From JAHJQZ01 sp963676075 (GTDB taxonomy: Bacteria > Pseudomonadota > Alphaproteobacteria > Rhizobiales > Devosiaceae), in NCBI GenBank assembly GCA_963676075.2, contig CAXXNZ010000028.1:124001-188000 (forward strand): DNA of 64,000 nt, given 5' to 3'. A model generated the notes under the pieces. That model searched no databases. It was not told the DNA's origin and was given only the letters and a program-made list of their open reading frames with translations. Shown in pieces: positions 46,662-56,281 of the stretch. Positions within the stretch are counted from its first letter, which is position 1; the number at the start of each line of letters is the position of its first letter. The position numbers and the translations under genes were made by a program.

Positions 46662-47585
46662 CTAGAGGTCGGCAGCCGTCAGAAGGATGGTGTCGACCTG
46701 GATGTCGGGATCGACCGTCGCGCCGTTGATCATCTCGAGCGCCACGGACACGGCCTTGGCAGCCTGCGCGTCCTGGTTCTGATAGACGGTGGCCAGTGCC
46801 TTGCCATCCTTGATATTGGCCTTGGCCTGCTCTTCGGCATCGATCGAGGCAATGACGACCTTGCCTTCCTTGCCGGCGGCGGCGATGGCCTGGATGACGC
46901 CGAAGCTCATCATGTCATTGGCAGCGAAGACGCCGTCGATGTCCGGGTTGGCCTGGATGATGTTGGTCATCACGTTGAGCGCTTCCTCGGCCTGCCAGTT
47001 GGCGGTCTGCGATGCCACGATCTCAATGCCGGGAGCTTCTTCAAACGCCTTCTCGGCGCCACGTTTGCGAGCCTGGGCATTGTCGGCGCCGCGGATGCCT
47101 TCGAGAATGGCGACCTTGCCCTTGCCACCGAGCTTGTCGACGATGGCCTTGGCGGCATTGTAGGCCGAAACCTCGTCATTGACGCCAACATAGGGCACCT
47201 CGATGCCGGCCGCTTTCAGCGTGTCCGCGTCGAGGCGGTTGTCGACGTTGACCACGGCAATGCCGGCCTTTTGCGCCCTGGCGACGACTGGCACAAGAGC
47301 CTTGGAGTCGATCGGCGCCAGAACGATGGCGTCGACGTTTTGCGAGATGAAGTCCTCCACGATCCCCATCTGCTGCTCGACAGCGGTCTGGCTGGCGGCG
47401 GCGGAGGTCTTGAGTTCGACACCGAGCTTTTCGGCTTCGGCTTCGGCTCCGGCCAGCATGACGTTGAAGTAGGGATTGATCTCCTTGACCACGTAGGCGA
47501 TCACCGGCTTGTCCGCGCCCATTGCCACCGATGGCACGATCATCAGGGCGGCAGCGGCCACTCCGAGAAACAGTCTTCTTTGCAT
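46662..47585 (-). CDS. Ribose-type (CUT2) sugar-binding protein
   Basis: 307-residue periplasmic binding protein with a signal peptide (about 1-23, ending SVAMG) and the RbsB fold: VIAYVVKEINPYFNVMLAGAE at the N-terminus, NVDAIVLAPIDSKAL, VVNVDNRLD, VFAANDMMSFGVIQA and VASIDAEEQ in the second lobe. A near-perfect ribosome site (AAGGAGG, 5-nt spacer) precedes ATG 47585, fitting high expression. The dehydrogenase encoded next suggests a sugar alcohol as ligand, not ribose (inference). Confidence 0.95.
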   Translation of the reverse strand: MQRRLFLGVAAAALMIVPSVAMGADKPVIAYVVKEINPYFNVMLAGAEAEAEKLGVELKTSAAASQTAVEQQMGIVEDFISQNVDAIVLAPIDSKALVPVVARAQKAGIAVVNVDNRLDADTLKAAGIEVPYVGVNDEVSAYNAAKAIVDKLGGKGKVAILEGIRGADNAQARKRGAEKAFEEAPGIEIVASQTANWQAEEALNVMTNIIQANPDIDGVFAANDMMSFGVIQAIAAAGKEGKVVIASIDAEEQAKANIKDGKALATVYQNQDAQAAKAVSVALEMINGATVDPDIQVDTILLTAADL

Positions 47586-47651
47586 CACTTCCTCCTTTGT
47601 GTGTGCTGCGGCCCGTTTGCCCGGCATGCGCAGCTTTTCCGATCCCGCACC

Positions 47652-48617
47652 TCAGGCGCGGGCCGAATCCTTGAGCTTGTCGTAGAAGACGGCGGCGACG
47701 ATGATCGCGCCGATGACGACGAGCTGAACGTTGGGACTGACATTGAGCAGATTGAGCCCGTTGCGGATGATCCCGACCAGCAGCGCGCCAAGCAGGGTAT
47801 TGGCCACCTTGCCCTCTCCGCCGAAGATCGAGGTGCCGCCGATGATGACCGCCGCGATGGCGTCAAGCTCATAACCCATGCCGGCGACTGGTTGGGCGAC
47901 GTTCAGCCGTCCGAGCAGCGCGATCGAGGCAATGCCGCAGGCAAGGCCCGAAATACCGTAAACGCTCATTTCGACCCGCGCCGCGTTGACACCGGACAGC
48001 CTCAGGGCAACGCGGTTGCCGCCAAGCGCATAGACAAAGCGTCCGTAAATGGTCGAACCGAGCACCCAGGCGGCAATGCCGACGATCACCAGCGAGGCAA
48101 TGATCAGCATCGGGACGCCGAACACCCGTCCGTCGCCGAGAAAGGTCAGGCCATCGGGAAACACCGAAATCGTCTGATTGTCCGAAACGATATAGGCCCC
48201 GCCTCGCGCCATCGACATCATGCCAAGCGTCATGATGAAGGCCGGCACCCGCGCCTTCGCCACCATGACACCGTTGACCAGCCCCGCCGCCGTTCCGGTC
48301 ACAAGCGCCAGCAGCATCGGCAGGACGATGACAACGAGCCATTGGAAGATGCCGAAATCCATCGGTGCCAGAGCTTTGTGCACCACCGCCATGACGACGA
48401 TGGACAGCGCGACGATGGACCCGACCGACAGATCGATGCCACCGGTCATGATGACGAAGGTCATGCCGACGCCGATGATGGTGGTGATCGCCACCTGCAA
48501 CAGGATGTTGGTGAGGTTGTTGACCGTCAGGAAATGCGGCGAAAGCACCGACAATACGGCGATTGACGCGATCAGAATACCGTATATTCCCGCCCGTGCG
48601 ACCAGTCGATTAAGCAC
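47652..48617 (-). CDS. Ribose-type (CUT2) ABC transporter permease
   Basis: 321-residue inner-membrane permease with about ten helices, VVAKARVPAFIMTLGMMSMARGG and ALGGNRVALRLSGVNAARVEMSVY (coupling region) as in RbsC. It starts with GTG 48617, overlapping the end of the ATPase gene by 8 nt; GGGAGG lies only 3 nt from the GTG, so coupling by the upstream ribosome is likely. Confidence 0.94.
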   Translation of the reverse strand: MLNRLVARAGIYGILIASIAVLSVLSPHFLTVNNLTNILLQVAITTIIGVGMTFVIMTGGIDLSVGSIVALSIVVMAVVHKALAPMDFGIFQWLVVIVLPMLLALVTGTAAGLVNGVMVAKARVPAFIMTLGMMSMARGGAYIVSDNQTISVFPDGLTFLGDGRVFGVPMLIIASLVIVGIAAWVLGSTIYGRFVYALGGNRVALRLSGVNAARVEMSVYGISGLACGIASIALLGRLNVAQPVAGMGYELDAIAAVIIGGTSIFGGEGKVANTLLGALLVGIIRNGLNLLNVSPNVQLVVIGAIIVAAVFYDKLKDSARA

Positions 48618-50112
48618 GTGTGCCTCCCAACATCAATTCCATGACTTCCGCCTGGCGGGCATTGCGCGCCACGGCCACTTCGCCGGTGATCCGGCCTTCC
48701 GACATTGCGAGGATCCGGTCCGAAACCTGGATCAGCTCCGGCAGATCAGAGCTCACCACGATGATTGAACTGCCCTTGTCGGCGAGCGCTCGAATGAGCG
48801 TATGAATTTCGGCACGGGCATTGACGTCGATGCCGCGCGTGGGCTCATCGAAGATCAGCACCCGGCAACCGGTCTCGAGCCATTTGGCCACCACGACCTT
48901 CTGCTGGTTGCCTCCTGAAAGCTGGCCCGTCGGCTTGGAAAGACTGGGCGTCGCAATCGACAGCCGCTTGCGATGACCTTCGGCGGCGGCGCGTTCGCGC
49001 TTGCGGTCAACCACCGGTCCATTGCTCAGCGCCGGCAGGCTGGCCAACGCGATGTTCCAGTCGATGGCCTGCTTGAGCACCAGCCCCTCTCCCTTGCGAT
49101 CTTCGCTGAGATAGCCGATGCCGAGCCGCACTGCCGCACGCGGGCTGTCGATGACGACGTCCTTACCGTCGACCGAGATGGTACCGGCTGCGACCGGCAG
49201 CGCGCCGAACACCATTTTCATCAGGTCAGTGCGCCCGGCCCCGACCAGTCCGGCAAACCCGAGAATCTCGCCACGCTTGAGGGCGAAACTGGCGTCGATA
49301 ACGCCATTGCCCGAAAGTCCGGACACCGCCATGGCGATGTCGTCGGTTTCGACGTTACGCGGCGGGGCCGACAGTTCGCCGACCGGCCGGCCGACCATCA
49401 TTTCAACGATACGATCGGCAGAAGCCTCTTCGGCAGTGAGTTCACCGACCTTCCTGCCGTCGCGCATCACCGTGACGGTGTCAGCTATCTCGGCAATTTC
49501 CTGCAACCGGTGCGAAATGTAGACGAAGCCCGTTCCGCGCGCCTTGAGCTCGCGGATAATCCGGAACAGTTCGGCCGTGTCTCTGTCTGAAATCGAGGCA
49601 GTCGGCTCGTCGAGGATGAGAATGCGCGCATCGAGGACCAGCGCCTTGGCAATCTCGACCATCTGCGCCTCAGCAGTCGACAGATTGCGAACGCGGGCGT
49701 CGAGCGGGATCTTCACGCCCAGCCTGTCGAGCACCTCCTGCGCCGCCTTCCGCGCCGCTTTCTTGTCGACCATGAAGCCATTGCGGCGCGGCTCGTCGCC
49801 AAGATGGATGTTCTCCTCGACCGTCATCGCCGGCACGAGGCATTGCTCCTGATGGATCGTGGCGATCTTCAGCGCCTTGGCCCGTGCCGGCGTGGTGATT
49901 GTCACCGGCTGACCGTCGATCTCTATCTCACCTTCATACTCAGCAAAGGCACCGCTCAGGATGTTGATGAAGGTCGATTTGCCGGCGCCGTTCTCGCCGA
50001 GCAGGCAATGCACCTCACCCGGACGGATGACGAAATCGAAATCATCGAGCGCCCGTACGCCGGGGAAGCTCTTTCCAAGCTTGCGCGTCACGAGGCCGGG
50101 TTCGACTGGCAT
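48610..50112 (-). CDS. Ribose-type (CUT2) ABC transporter tandem ATP-binding protein
   Basis: 500-residue protein with two ATPase halves, as in RbsA. First half: Walker A GENGAGKST, signature LSTAEAQMVEIAKAL, Walker B ILILDEPTAS. Second half: degenerate P-loop GLVGAGRTDL, signature LSGGNQQKVVVAKWL, Walker B VLIFDEPTRGID. First gene of the operon; ATG 50112 has GGGAGG upstream. Divergent from the LacI gene, with an AT-rich 16-base site 43 nt upstream. Confidence 0.95.
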   Translation of the reverse strand: MPVEPGLVTRKLGKSFPGVRALDDFDFVIRPGEVHCLLGENGAGKSTFINILSGAFAEYEGEIEIDGQPVTITTPARAKALKIATIHQEQCLVPAMTVEENIHLGDEPRRNGFMVDKKAARKAAQEVLDRLGVKIPLDARVRNLSTAEAQMVEIAKALVLDARILILDEPTASISDRDTAELFRIIRELKARGTGFVYISHRLQEIAEIADTVTVMRDGRKVGELTAEEASADRIVEMMVGRPVGELSAPPRNVETDDIAMAVSGLSGNGVIDASFALKRGEILGFAGLVGAGRTDLMKMVFGALPVAAGTISVDGKDVVIDSPRAAVRLGIGYLSEDRKGEGLVLKQAIDWNIALASLPALSNGPVVDRKRERAAAEGHRKRLSIATPSLSKPTGQLSGGNQQKVVVAKWLETGCRVLIFDEPTRGIDVNARAEIHTLIRALADKGSSIIVVSSDLPELIQVSDRILAMSEGRITGEVAVARNARQAEVMELMLGGTRA

Positions 50113-50154
50113 GCGATTTCCTCCCTGCCGGTCTTTGCCGGCTGATAACCGCAT

Positions 50155-50170
50155 ACTAAAAATTTTTTGT
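50155..50170. promoter_or_regulatory. Candidate LacI operator (importer side)
   Basis: ACTAAAAATTTTTTGT, a near-palindrome, 43 nt upstream of the tandem-ATPase start. A related sequence lies at 50334-50349, and a matching half-site TTTTTAGT at 50185-50192. Likely bound by the LacI protein encoded at 50366. Confidence 0.5.
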
Positions 50171-50333
50171 TCCGTGTCTAGTGCTTTTTAGTTGCGGCAT
50201 TTCGTACCGATGGAACTTCCTTCGCGAGGGCTGGCGCGCTGGAAGGCCGGAACATCCGAGAGCGTTGGCAGAAATGACATGAGGATGCAGACGGACGAAT
50301 TGCCAAGGGTCCGCATTCTGCTTATAGTAGATC

Positions 50334-50349
50334 ACTAATAATTTTTACT
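50334..50349. promoter_or_regulatory. Candidate LacI operator (regulator side)
   Basis: ACTAATAATTTTTACT, sharing ACTAA-W-AATTTTT with 50155-50170, ends 16 nt before the LacI start. Position suggests autorepression and, with the partner site 179 bp away, possible looping. Confidence 0.5.
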
Positions 50350-50365
50350 GCTTTGGACATACAGC

Positions 50366-51388
50366 ATGACGATCACGCGCATTGCGGAACTGGCTGGGGT
50401 TTCGACCTCGGCTGTCTCTATCGCGCTCAACGGCAAGAGTGGAGTCAGCGAGGCCACGCGGGAAAAGATCCTCGGGATCGCCCGCGAGATCGGCTATCGC
50501 CATCACGCACTGATGGAAGCAAGTGCCGGCCATGTCGTGCGCATTCTGGGCTTTGCCGACGATCTGATGGGCGAGGACATGTCCCGCAGCCCCTTCTTTT
50601 TCAAGCTGGTCGGCGATGTCGAACGCGAGGCGCGCGCCGCCGGTTTCGAGTGCATGTTCTCGACCGCGCCGATTTCCGAAGCGCCTCGGCGCATCCAGCG
50701 TCTGGTCGGTGACGACCAGGGGCCGGGCACCCTGCTGCTCGGCACCAATCTGTCCGATGAGCTCATGGCTGCGCTGGGGCGTGGCCGCGGCAAGGTCGTC
50801 GTGCTCGATACCCTCGCCATCGGTGCGCCTGTCGACTCGGTCGTCATGAACAACCGCCACGGCATGGCACAGGCGACGCGCAAGCTGATCGATCTCGGCC
50901 ATACCCATATCGGCTATTGCTATGGCAGGGCGCGCATCTCCAACTTCCTTGAGCGCGAAAGCGGCTTTTATGATGAGTTGCGCCGGGCCGGCCTCGACAT
51001 AGCCGATGCCGACCGTGTCGCTCTCACTTCCAACATCGCCGACGCGCAGGCCGAACTGGCCGCATGGCTCTCGCGGCGCAGCGCGCCGCTCCCGACCGCC
51101 CTCGTCTGCGAAAACGACTACATGGCGATCGGCGCCCTGCGCGCGCTTGCCGCCGCTGGCCATTCGGTTCCCGGCGACGTGTCCGTCACTGGCTTCGACG
51201 ATATCGCCGAAAGCGCCGTGACCACCCCGGATCTCACCACGGTCAACGTCTCGACCCGTGAGATCGCTCACGCAGCCATCGCCCGCCTGCTCGACACCTC
51301 GCGTGAGCCCGAGTCACCCCCGATCAAGCAGATCATCGACACGCGACTGGTGGTCCGCGGTTCAACCGCCGGACCGCGAAATCTCTAG
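50366..51388 (+). CDS. LacI-family transcriptional regulator
   Basis: 340-residue repressor: helix-turn-helix at the very start (ITRIAELAGVSTSAVSIALN), hinge helix near 45-55, then a periplasmic-binding-protein-like effector domain. It is divergent from the CUT2 sugar operon it most likely controls. Effector probably the imported sugar alcohol or its phosphate. ATG 50366 begins the conserved MTITRIAELAGVS; no clear ribosome site precedes it. Confidence 0.93.
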   Translation: MTITRIAELAGVSTSAVSIALNGKSGVSEATREKILGIAREIGYRHHALMEASAGHVVRILGFADDLMGEDMSRSPFFFKLVGDVEREARAAGFECMFSTAPISEAPRRIQRLVGDDQGPGTLLLGTNLSDELMAALGRGRGKVVVLDTLAIGAPVDSVVMNNRHGMAQATRKLIDLGHTHIGYCYGRARISNFLERESGFYDELRRAGLDIADADRVALTSNIADAQAELAAWLSRRSAPLPTALVCENDYMAIGALRALAAAGHSVPGDVSVTGFDDIAESAVTTPDLTTVNVSTREIAHAAIARLLDTSREPESPPIKQIIDTRLVVRGSTAGPRNL

Positions 51389-51439
51389 GTTGCTCAGGTG
51401 CTCAGGCCAGTGTGACCGTATAATCCATTTTCCCGCCGC

Positions 51440-52513
51440 TTAAGTGCGCGAAATGGCGTCGACCAGCATCAGCATGGTCAGCGCCTGTCCGTAAGGCGTC
51501 GGGATGTTGGGGATCTGGCGGTAGAAGTCGAGCGTGTGGCCCATCGGCGTGCCGTCCGAGACGTTCTGAACGATACCATCCTGATCGATACAGGTCAGGA
51601 CGGCGGCAAAGGCCTTGTCGACCACCGGCTGCAGCTCGGCAGACAGAATGCCAAGCGTAATGCCGCGCGAGATGCCATAGGCGATGCCGGCCGTCGCCGA
51701 TGCCTCGATGGGCGAACTGACATCATCGACAAGCGAATGAAAGAACCCGTCAGCGTTCTGCAGCGCCGCCAGATGCCCGGCCTGCGACTGCAACAGGTTG
51801 ACGAGGTGGCGACGCGTCGCCTCGGGCAGGTCGGGAACGATCGCCAGCAGTTCCGGAATGGCGATGGTGATCCAGCAATTGCCGCGCCCCCAGAACGCCT
51901 TGGCGAAGTTGTGGCGGCCCTTGAAGGTCCAGCCGTGATACCACAGGCCGGTCACCGGGTCGGCGAGATAGCGGGCGTGAACGAGGAACTGGTAGACCGC
52001 CTCCTCGACCCAGTCGGGTCGCTCGAACCGCTTGCCGGCATTGGCCAGGAACAGGCAGGTCATGAACAGCGTGTCGTCCCACAATTCACCCTCGTTGAGG
52101 CGTTCCTTGACGACATGCTGGAAGCCCTGGTCCTCGGTTTTGGGCAGCTCGTTGACCAGCCAGTCGGCCCAATCGCGCACCAACTCTTCCCAGTCGGGTC
52201 GGTCGACGTGATCGATCAGGATCGACAGGGCCAGCATCGGCGAGCTGGAATTGACCTGACGCGGCGGCAGACCGCGCCCGATCTGCCACTCGTACCAGTC
52301 GATGATGGCGGTGATCAGAGCCTGATCATCGACCGAGAGGGCATGGCGCAAAAGCCCGTACAGACCGACACCGATTTCCCAGTCCCACTCGTCGTACTGG
52401 ACAGAGAAACCGTCGCTGGCCAGCGGCGCGGTCTCGTTGATGTTGCGGATCCGCGCCAGGCCGGTCGCGACCTCTGCAAGATGACTAAGAAGCTCACTGC
52501 GTGTCTGATACAT
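51440..52513 (-). CDS. GH105/GH88-like unsaturated glucuronyl hydrolase
   Basis: 357-residue (alpha/alpha)6-barrel hydrolase. LWDDTLFM (Asp147) matches the catalytic Asp segment of YteR-type unsaturated rhamnogalacturonyl hydrolases, and WGRGNCW (208-214) matches their WGRGNGW block. Such enzymes hydrate the double bond of a 4,5-unsaturated uronic acid at the end of a lyase-made oligosaccharide. No signal peptide, so it acts on imported oligosaccharides. ATG 52513 has AAGGTGAAG upstream and lies 11 nt after the 831-residue gene. Last gene of the large oligosaccharide operon. Confidence 0.85.
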   Translation of the reverse strand: MYQTRSELLSHLAEVATGLARIRNINETAPLASDGFSVQYDEWDWEIGVGLYGLLRHALSVDDQALITAIIDWYEWQIGRGLPPRQVNSSSPMLALSILIDHVDRPDWEELVRDWADWLVNELPKTEDQGFQHVVKERLNEGELWDDTLFMTCLFLANAGKRFERPDWVEEAVYQFLVHARYLADPVTGLWYHGWTFKGRHNFAKAFWGRGNCWITIAIPELLAIVPDLPEATRRHLVNLLQSQAGHLAALQNADGFFHSLVDDVSSPIEASATAGIAYGISRGITLGILSAELQPVVDKAFAAVLTCIDQDGIVQNVSDGTPMGHTLDFYRQIPNIPTPYGQALTMLMLVDAISRT

Positions 52514-52524
52514 GCGAAACGACT

Positions 52525-55020
52525 TCACCTTCTGGATGCGATGGCGGGGACATCGGTCCACGTCACCACCGGCATTCGGGAACTGGTCGGGAACGGCACG
52601 GGCACGTCGTCGCGGCTGAGCCCCTGCCGGTAATCGAATGAGAGCAGAGGCGCACCCGGCCGCTTGCAGTTGAGCGATAGCGCTTCGGCAGCAAGCGAGA
52701 GCTCGACCGAGGCGGCGTAGTCGGCGAGCACATCAAGCTCGCCGTCCGGCATGTCGCCGACGATCAGCGCCCAGCCGGCACGCGTGCCACTGACGCGAAA
52801 CTCAAGACCGGCGCCCGGCCCTTCGGTGACCGGTTCGATGGCGCCGGTCGCCTTGAGAAGCACGAAGCCCCTGCCCGATTGCAGCACCAGCCAATCGGGC
52901 CCGAGAACATGAGCGTCGAAGGCTGACAGCGGCGCATAGGCATGGGTGAACGGCAGACGCGCATCGGCACCCAAATCGAACAGGGCAAGAGCACAGTTTC
53001 CATCCTGTGCGACGCGCGGCATGGTGCCGTTGCCGGCCCAGTAGGACGGACGGTTTGAGCCCCAGGGGTCGTCCTCGCCGGGATGATTGACATAGGCGCG
53101 GGCCAACGGGTTGCCTGCCGCCATAACATCGATCAGGTGCTGCTGGTGGCCGCTAGCGCCCGGTTCGGCGTCGACGCTTGACGACAACTGGATAGCGCCG
53201 GTCTTGAAAAGGGCCAGCCGTGCCGCATCGCCATAACCCTGGACATAACGGGCCGAGACCGCCCTGCCCGCCGGCGGTGCAGCGTAATCGCCAAGACCTT
53301 CGGGCGGCACGTAGTCGGAGGTGCAGAACATCGGCAGAGCGGCGACGCCCGGATTGAACCAGCCGGTACCGAACGCGACGGTGCCGAAGGGCGACAGCTC
53401 GGTCAGCGGGCCGGCGCGCAGTTCCTTGTCATAGGCACGGCCCATCGTACCACCCGAAACGCCGTTGATCGTGTGGAGGGCGATCATCGTGAACAGCCTG
53501 TCGAGCACTGTTTTGGCCCGCGCCTTCAGCTCGGGTCCCGCCCAGCGGTAAAGGGCGAACAATCCGATGAAATCGATCGGGTAATAGGCGGCCGAATTCC
53601 ACTCGGCGAGGCCGTGATCTTCGATGGAGTCAAACCAGCGGCCAAGGCGCGCTTCCGCCAGCGCTTCGTGCTCGCGCCCCGTCAGGTCGGCATTCGGGAA
53701 CACCGCATCGGGGAACAGCCGTCCGGCGATCAACTCGCTGACATGGAAACACAGCACATGGTTCTCGCTCCAGAACCACATGGCGTCGTTGCCCGGCTCA
53801 TCCATCCAGTAGCGATAGCCGAGAATGGCATCGACCATCCGTGCGCTGAGGTCTTCGGACAGGCTGTCGGCATAAGTGCCGGCGATCCACAACAGCGGCA
53901 CCATGACGAAATCGGAACAGTCGCGCCGCGTGTTTATGGCATCGAGAGTATCCTCGAAGGCCGCGAAACTGGCGTCGTCGAGCGGCAGGCCGATGGCAAG
54001 GCGCGCCAGAACCCGACCGATGCGGTGTTCGCCTTGCTCGGCGAGATAGGCAAGACACGACGCCTTGCGCTCTCCGAGATCACCAGTAAGCACCATCGGC
54101 GTCTGGTCGGACATAAGCGCGAAATCGATATGCCGTTCGATACGGCTGTCGCCGACCGACAGGCTCAGTCCGAGCGGATGATAGGCGTCCGGCAAGGCGT
54201 CGAGTCGTCCGAGCGAAACGCGGTCCGACCCGGCGGGGAGTGTTGAAGATGCGGTGAAGATCGCCGGTAGATGCGCCATATGAACGCTCTGGCTGACGGC
54301 GGCGTCAATTTGGACGTCGTGCGCCGGCGCACGGTCGAAGACCAGCACCAACTCGTCACTTGCACCAAAGACCAGCTTTTCCGGCCGGACGCTGCGCGCC
54401 AGATCCATCAAAGTGTCGAGCACCGACTGGTCGGCGCTGCCCGGCAGCTCGGCGGTGAGATCGCCCTCGCCCAACCAGGTCAGCTCGGCGAAATAGTTGG
54501 TGTCGCGCTCGGCCATATCCTCGATCAGAAGGACCAGCTCGGAACCGCCCGCCTTGAGCGGCAGGACGATATCGGTTTCTTGCGCCTCATTGCGTGTATA
54601 CGGCTCGAACGCCGCCACCAGCGTGCCGTCGACCCAGACATGAACGCCGCCGCAGGTGGCCAGACGGAGCGGATGATCCCCAGCTTCCGCCGGCACCAGA
54701 CGCGTGCGGGCCCAGCGGCTCAGCCGGGTCGGCTTGTGCCAGAAACCCGAGAACTCGAGCCGGCGGTTGAAGCCGGGCAGATTGGTGGCGACGACCTCGA
54801 ATTCACTGTCGAGCGCGACCTTACGCGTGGCGATATCGGTCAGAACGGCCTTGCGGCAGGGCAGATCGCCAACATCGACGAAGCCGTTGACGAACTTGTA
54901 GTCGACATTATCAACGCCGCGCACGACTTCGCCCGGATAAGGACGTGCCTCAAGCGCACCGAGGGCGAAAGCGGTAACGGTTTCGCCGGGATGGATGATG
55001 AAGCGAGCCACATCAGCCAT
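52525..55020 (-). CDS. Large protein of unknown function in oligosaccharide operon
   Basis: 831 residues, no family I can name. Seen: residues 85-185 read like a beta-sandwich sugar-binding domain (GGVHVWVDGTLVAAF); residues 315-520 are helix-rich with Trp, His and Tyr clusters (FWSENHVLCFHVSELI at about 416-431, AEWNSAAYYPIDF at about 472-484), the look of an alpha/alpha toroid as in lyases and some glycosidases; the C-terminal 200 residues are beta-rich. No signal peptide. It overlaps the HAD-domain gene by 8 nt and precedes the GH105-like gene, so a cytoplasmic carbohydrate-active enzyme is likely (inference). Confidence 0.75.
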   Translation of the reverse strand: MADVARFIIHPGETVTAFALGALEARPYPGEVVRGVDNVDYKFVNGFVDVGDLPCRKAVLTDIATRKVALDSEFEVVATNLPGFNRRLEFSGFWHKPTRLSRWARTRLVPAEAGDHPLRLATCGGVHVWVDGTLVAAFEPYTRNEAQETDIVLPLKAGGSELVLLIEDMAERDTNYFAELTWLGEGDLTAELPGSADQSVLDTLMDLARSVRPEKLVFGASDELVLVFDRAPAHDVQIDAAVSQSVHMAHLPAIFTASSTLPAGSDRVSLGRLDALPDAYHPLGLSLSVGDSRIERHIDFALMSDQTPMVLTGDLGERKASCLAYLAEQGEHRIGRVLARLAIGLPLDDASFAAFEDTLDAINTRRDCSDFVMVPLLWIAGTYADSLSEDLSARMVDAILGYRYWMDEPGNDAMWFWSENHVLCFHVSELIAGRLFPDAVFPNADLTGREHEALAEARLGRWFDSIEDHGLAEWNSAAYYPIDFIGLFALYRWAGPELKARAKTVLDRLFTMIALHTINGVSGGTMGRAYDKELRAGPLTELSPFGTVAFGTGWFNPGVAALPMFCTSDYVPPEGLGDYAAPPAGRAVSARYVQGYGDAARLALFKTGAIQLSSSVDAEPGASGHQQHLIDVMAAGNPLARAYVNHPGEDDPWGSNRPSYWAGNGTMPRVAQDGNCALALFDLGADARLPFTHAYAPLSAFDAHVLGPDWLVLQSGRGFVLLKATGAIEPVTEGPGAGLEFRVSGTRAGWALIVGDMPDGELDVLADYAASVELSLAAEALSLNCKRPGAPLLSFDYRQGLSRDDVPVPFPTSSRMPVVTWTDVPAIASRR

Positions 55021-56281
55021 TGGCGCCTCCCACCTCAGGCAGAGCCAGCTCAATGGCCTCGATCATCGGCACCAGCTTGTCGAGACTGTCGATGCGATGA
55101 TCCCAGTTCTCCAGTTCGGTGCTCGGCGTGTGCGAGCGCTGTTGCGACCAGGCGACAAACAGGCTGACCAGTCCGAACGCATTGGCGCCGGCGATGTCGC
55201 GTTCGAGATTGTTGCCGACCATGACGATGCGCGAGCGAGCCGTATCGGGCAGGCCGAGCGCCGTCATCGCTGTCGAGAACATTTTCGGCGAAGGTTTCAG
55301 CGCGCCGACCTCCTCGGAGATGACGTGGGCCTCCATCAAGGGCCAGATGCCACGTGGCTCAAGAAGGTTTTGGAAACTCTCGACCAGCCCATCCGCCACC
55401 AGCGACAGTCGATATCCGGCCTGATGGAGCATCCGTACGGCGTCCATGGCAAAGGGGATTTCCTCGGCTTCGAGCACGAGTTCGGTGTCGCCGACCTTTA
55501 TCTCGGTCGTCTCGTTGATCAGCGTGTCGCCGCAATCAAGGAACACCGCCGCCAGATGCGGCACTTGAGACGGCATTGCAGCGACGAGCACCTGGACACG
55601 TTCCGGTATCCACGTTGCAAGGTCGGCCCATGTCAGAAGAGAGATAGGGGACTCGTCGCTGCAAAGGGTGAAATCGAAGCGCGGCACGAAGGCGGCGCGT
55701 TTCATCGCCAGACGGGCAAGACGGTGGTCGCGCGGCGTTGCCGCATAGGCGCCGGAATCGGCAAAGCGATTGCCCAGATGCACGCCTTCGGCTCCGGCAT
55801 CGGGACCGCACATTGCGCGGATGCGATCACCGGCGATGAAATCCATGGCGCGAGAAACAGCCCAGATGGCGTGCTTACCCGGTTCGACGTAAAGCACCGG
55901 ACGCGGCCCGTGCATCTCCGGCAGCCCAGTGCCGGCATCCATCGACACGCGCAAGCCGTGCATCGAGCCTTCGACGCGTACAACCGCGCCGTCGGCGTCC
56001 ACATGCACCCAGACATGTTCGAGGTCATAAAGGTGCTGGATGTCCCAATCGTACCAGATGGCATATTCGATCACCGCGCCGCCCGGCGGCGGCACGATGG
56101 CGAATTTCGAGGAAGGCGACGTCGCGGCGGCGCGCAGCACCGAATAGCCGAACGCTAGCGGCAAGGCCGGCTCGCTGGAATCGAGCATGAGCATCGGCCT
56201 GTGCTTTTCGGCCAGGTCGCGATCGGCAGGATCGGCCGCGGAATCCGGCCAGGGCGGAAGGGCGACGAACGGCAGGCTCAT
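55013..56281 (-). CDS. Two-domain protein: unknown N-terminal domain plus HAD-family hydrolase
   Basis: 422 residues. Residues 1-235 form an unidentified, Trp- and His-rich domain (EYAIWYDWDIQHLYDLEHVW, GKHAIWAVSRAMDFI). Residues 243-415 are a HAD hydrolase: motif I VFLDCGDTL (Asp249 nucleophile; second acid at 252), motif II LVADG, motif III Lys329 (ALKPSP), motif IV VGNNLERDI. A sugar-phosphate phosphatase role is possible, but the attached domain is not one I know with HAD. It overlaps the ATPase gene by 4 nt and the next gene by 8 nt, so it belongs firmly to the oligosaccharide operon. Confidence 0.82.
   Translation of the reverse strand: MSLPFVALPPWPDSAADPADRDLAEKHRPMLMLDSSEPALPLAFGYSVLRAAATSPSSKFAIVPPPGGAVIEYAIWYDWDIQHLYDLEHVWVHVDADGAVVRVEGSMHGLRVSMDAGTGLPEMHGPRPVLYVEPGKHAIWAVSRAMDFIAGDRIRAMCGPDAGAEGVHLGNRFADSGAYAATPRDHRLARLAMKRAAFVPRFDFTLCSDESPISLLTWADLATWIPERVQVLVAAMPSQVPHLAAVFLDCGDTLINETTEIKVGDTELVLEAEEIPFAMDAVRMLHQAGYRLSLVADGLVESFQNLLEPRGIWPLMEAHVISEEVGALKPSPKMFSTAMTALGLPDTARSRIVMVGNNLERDIAGANAFGLVSLFVAWSQQRSHTPSTELENWDHRIDSLDKLVPMIEAIELALPEVGGANG

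Noticed and set aside
46659..48566. 635-codon open frame on the plus strand
   Set aside because: Runs antisense through both ribose-type binding-protein and permease genes; low-complexity His/Asp/Arg-rich product with no domain.
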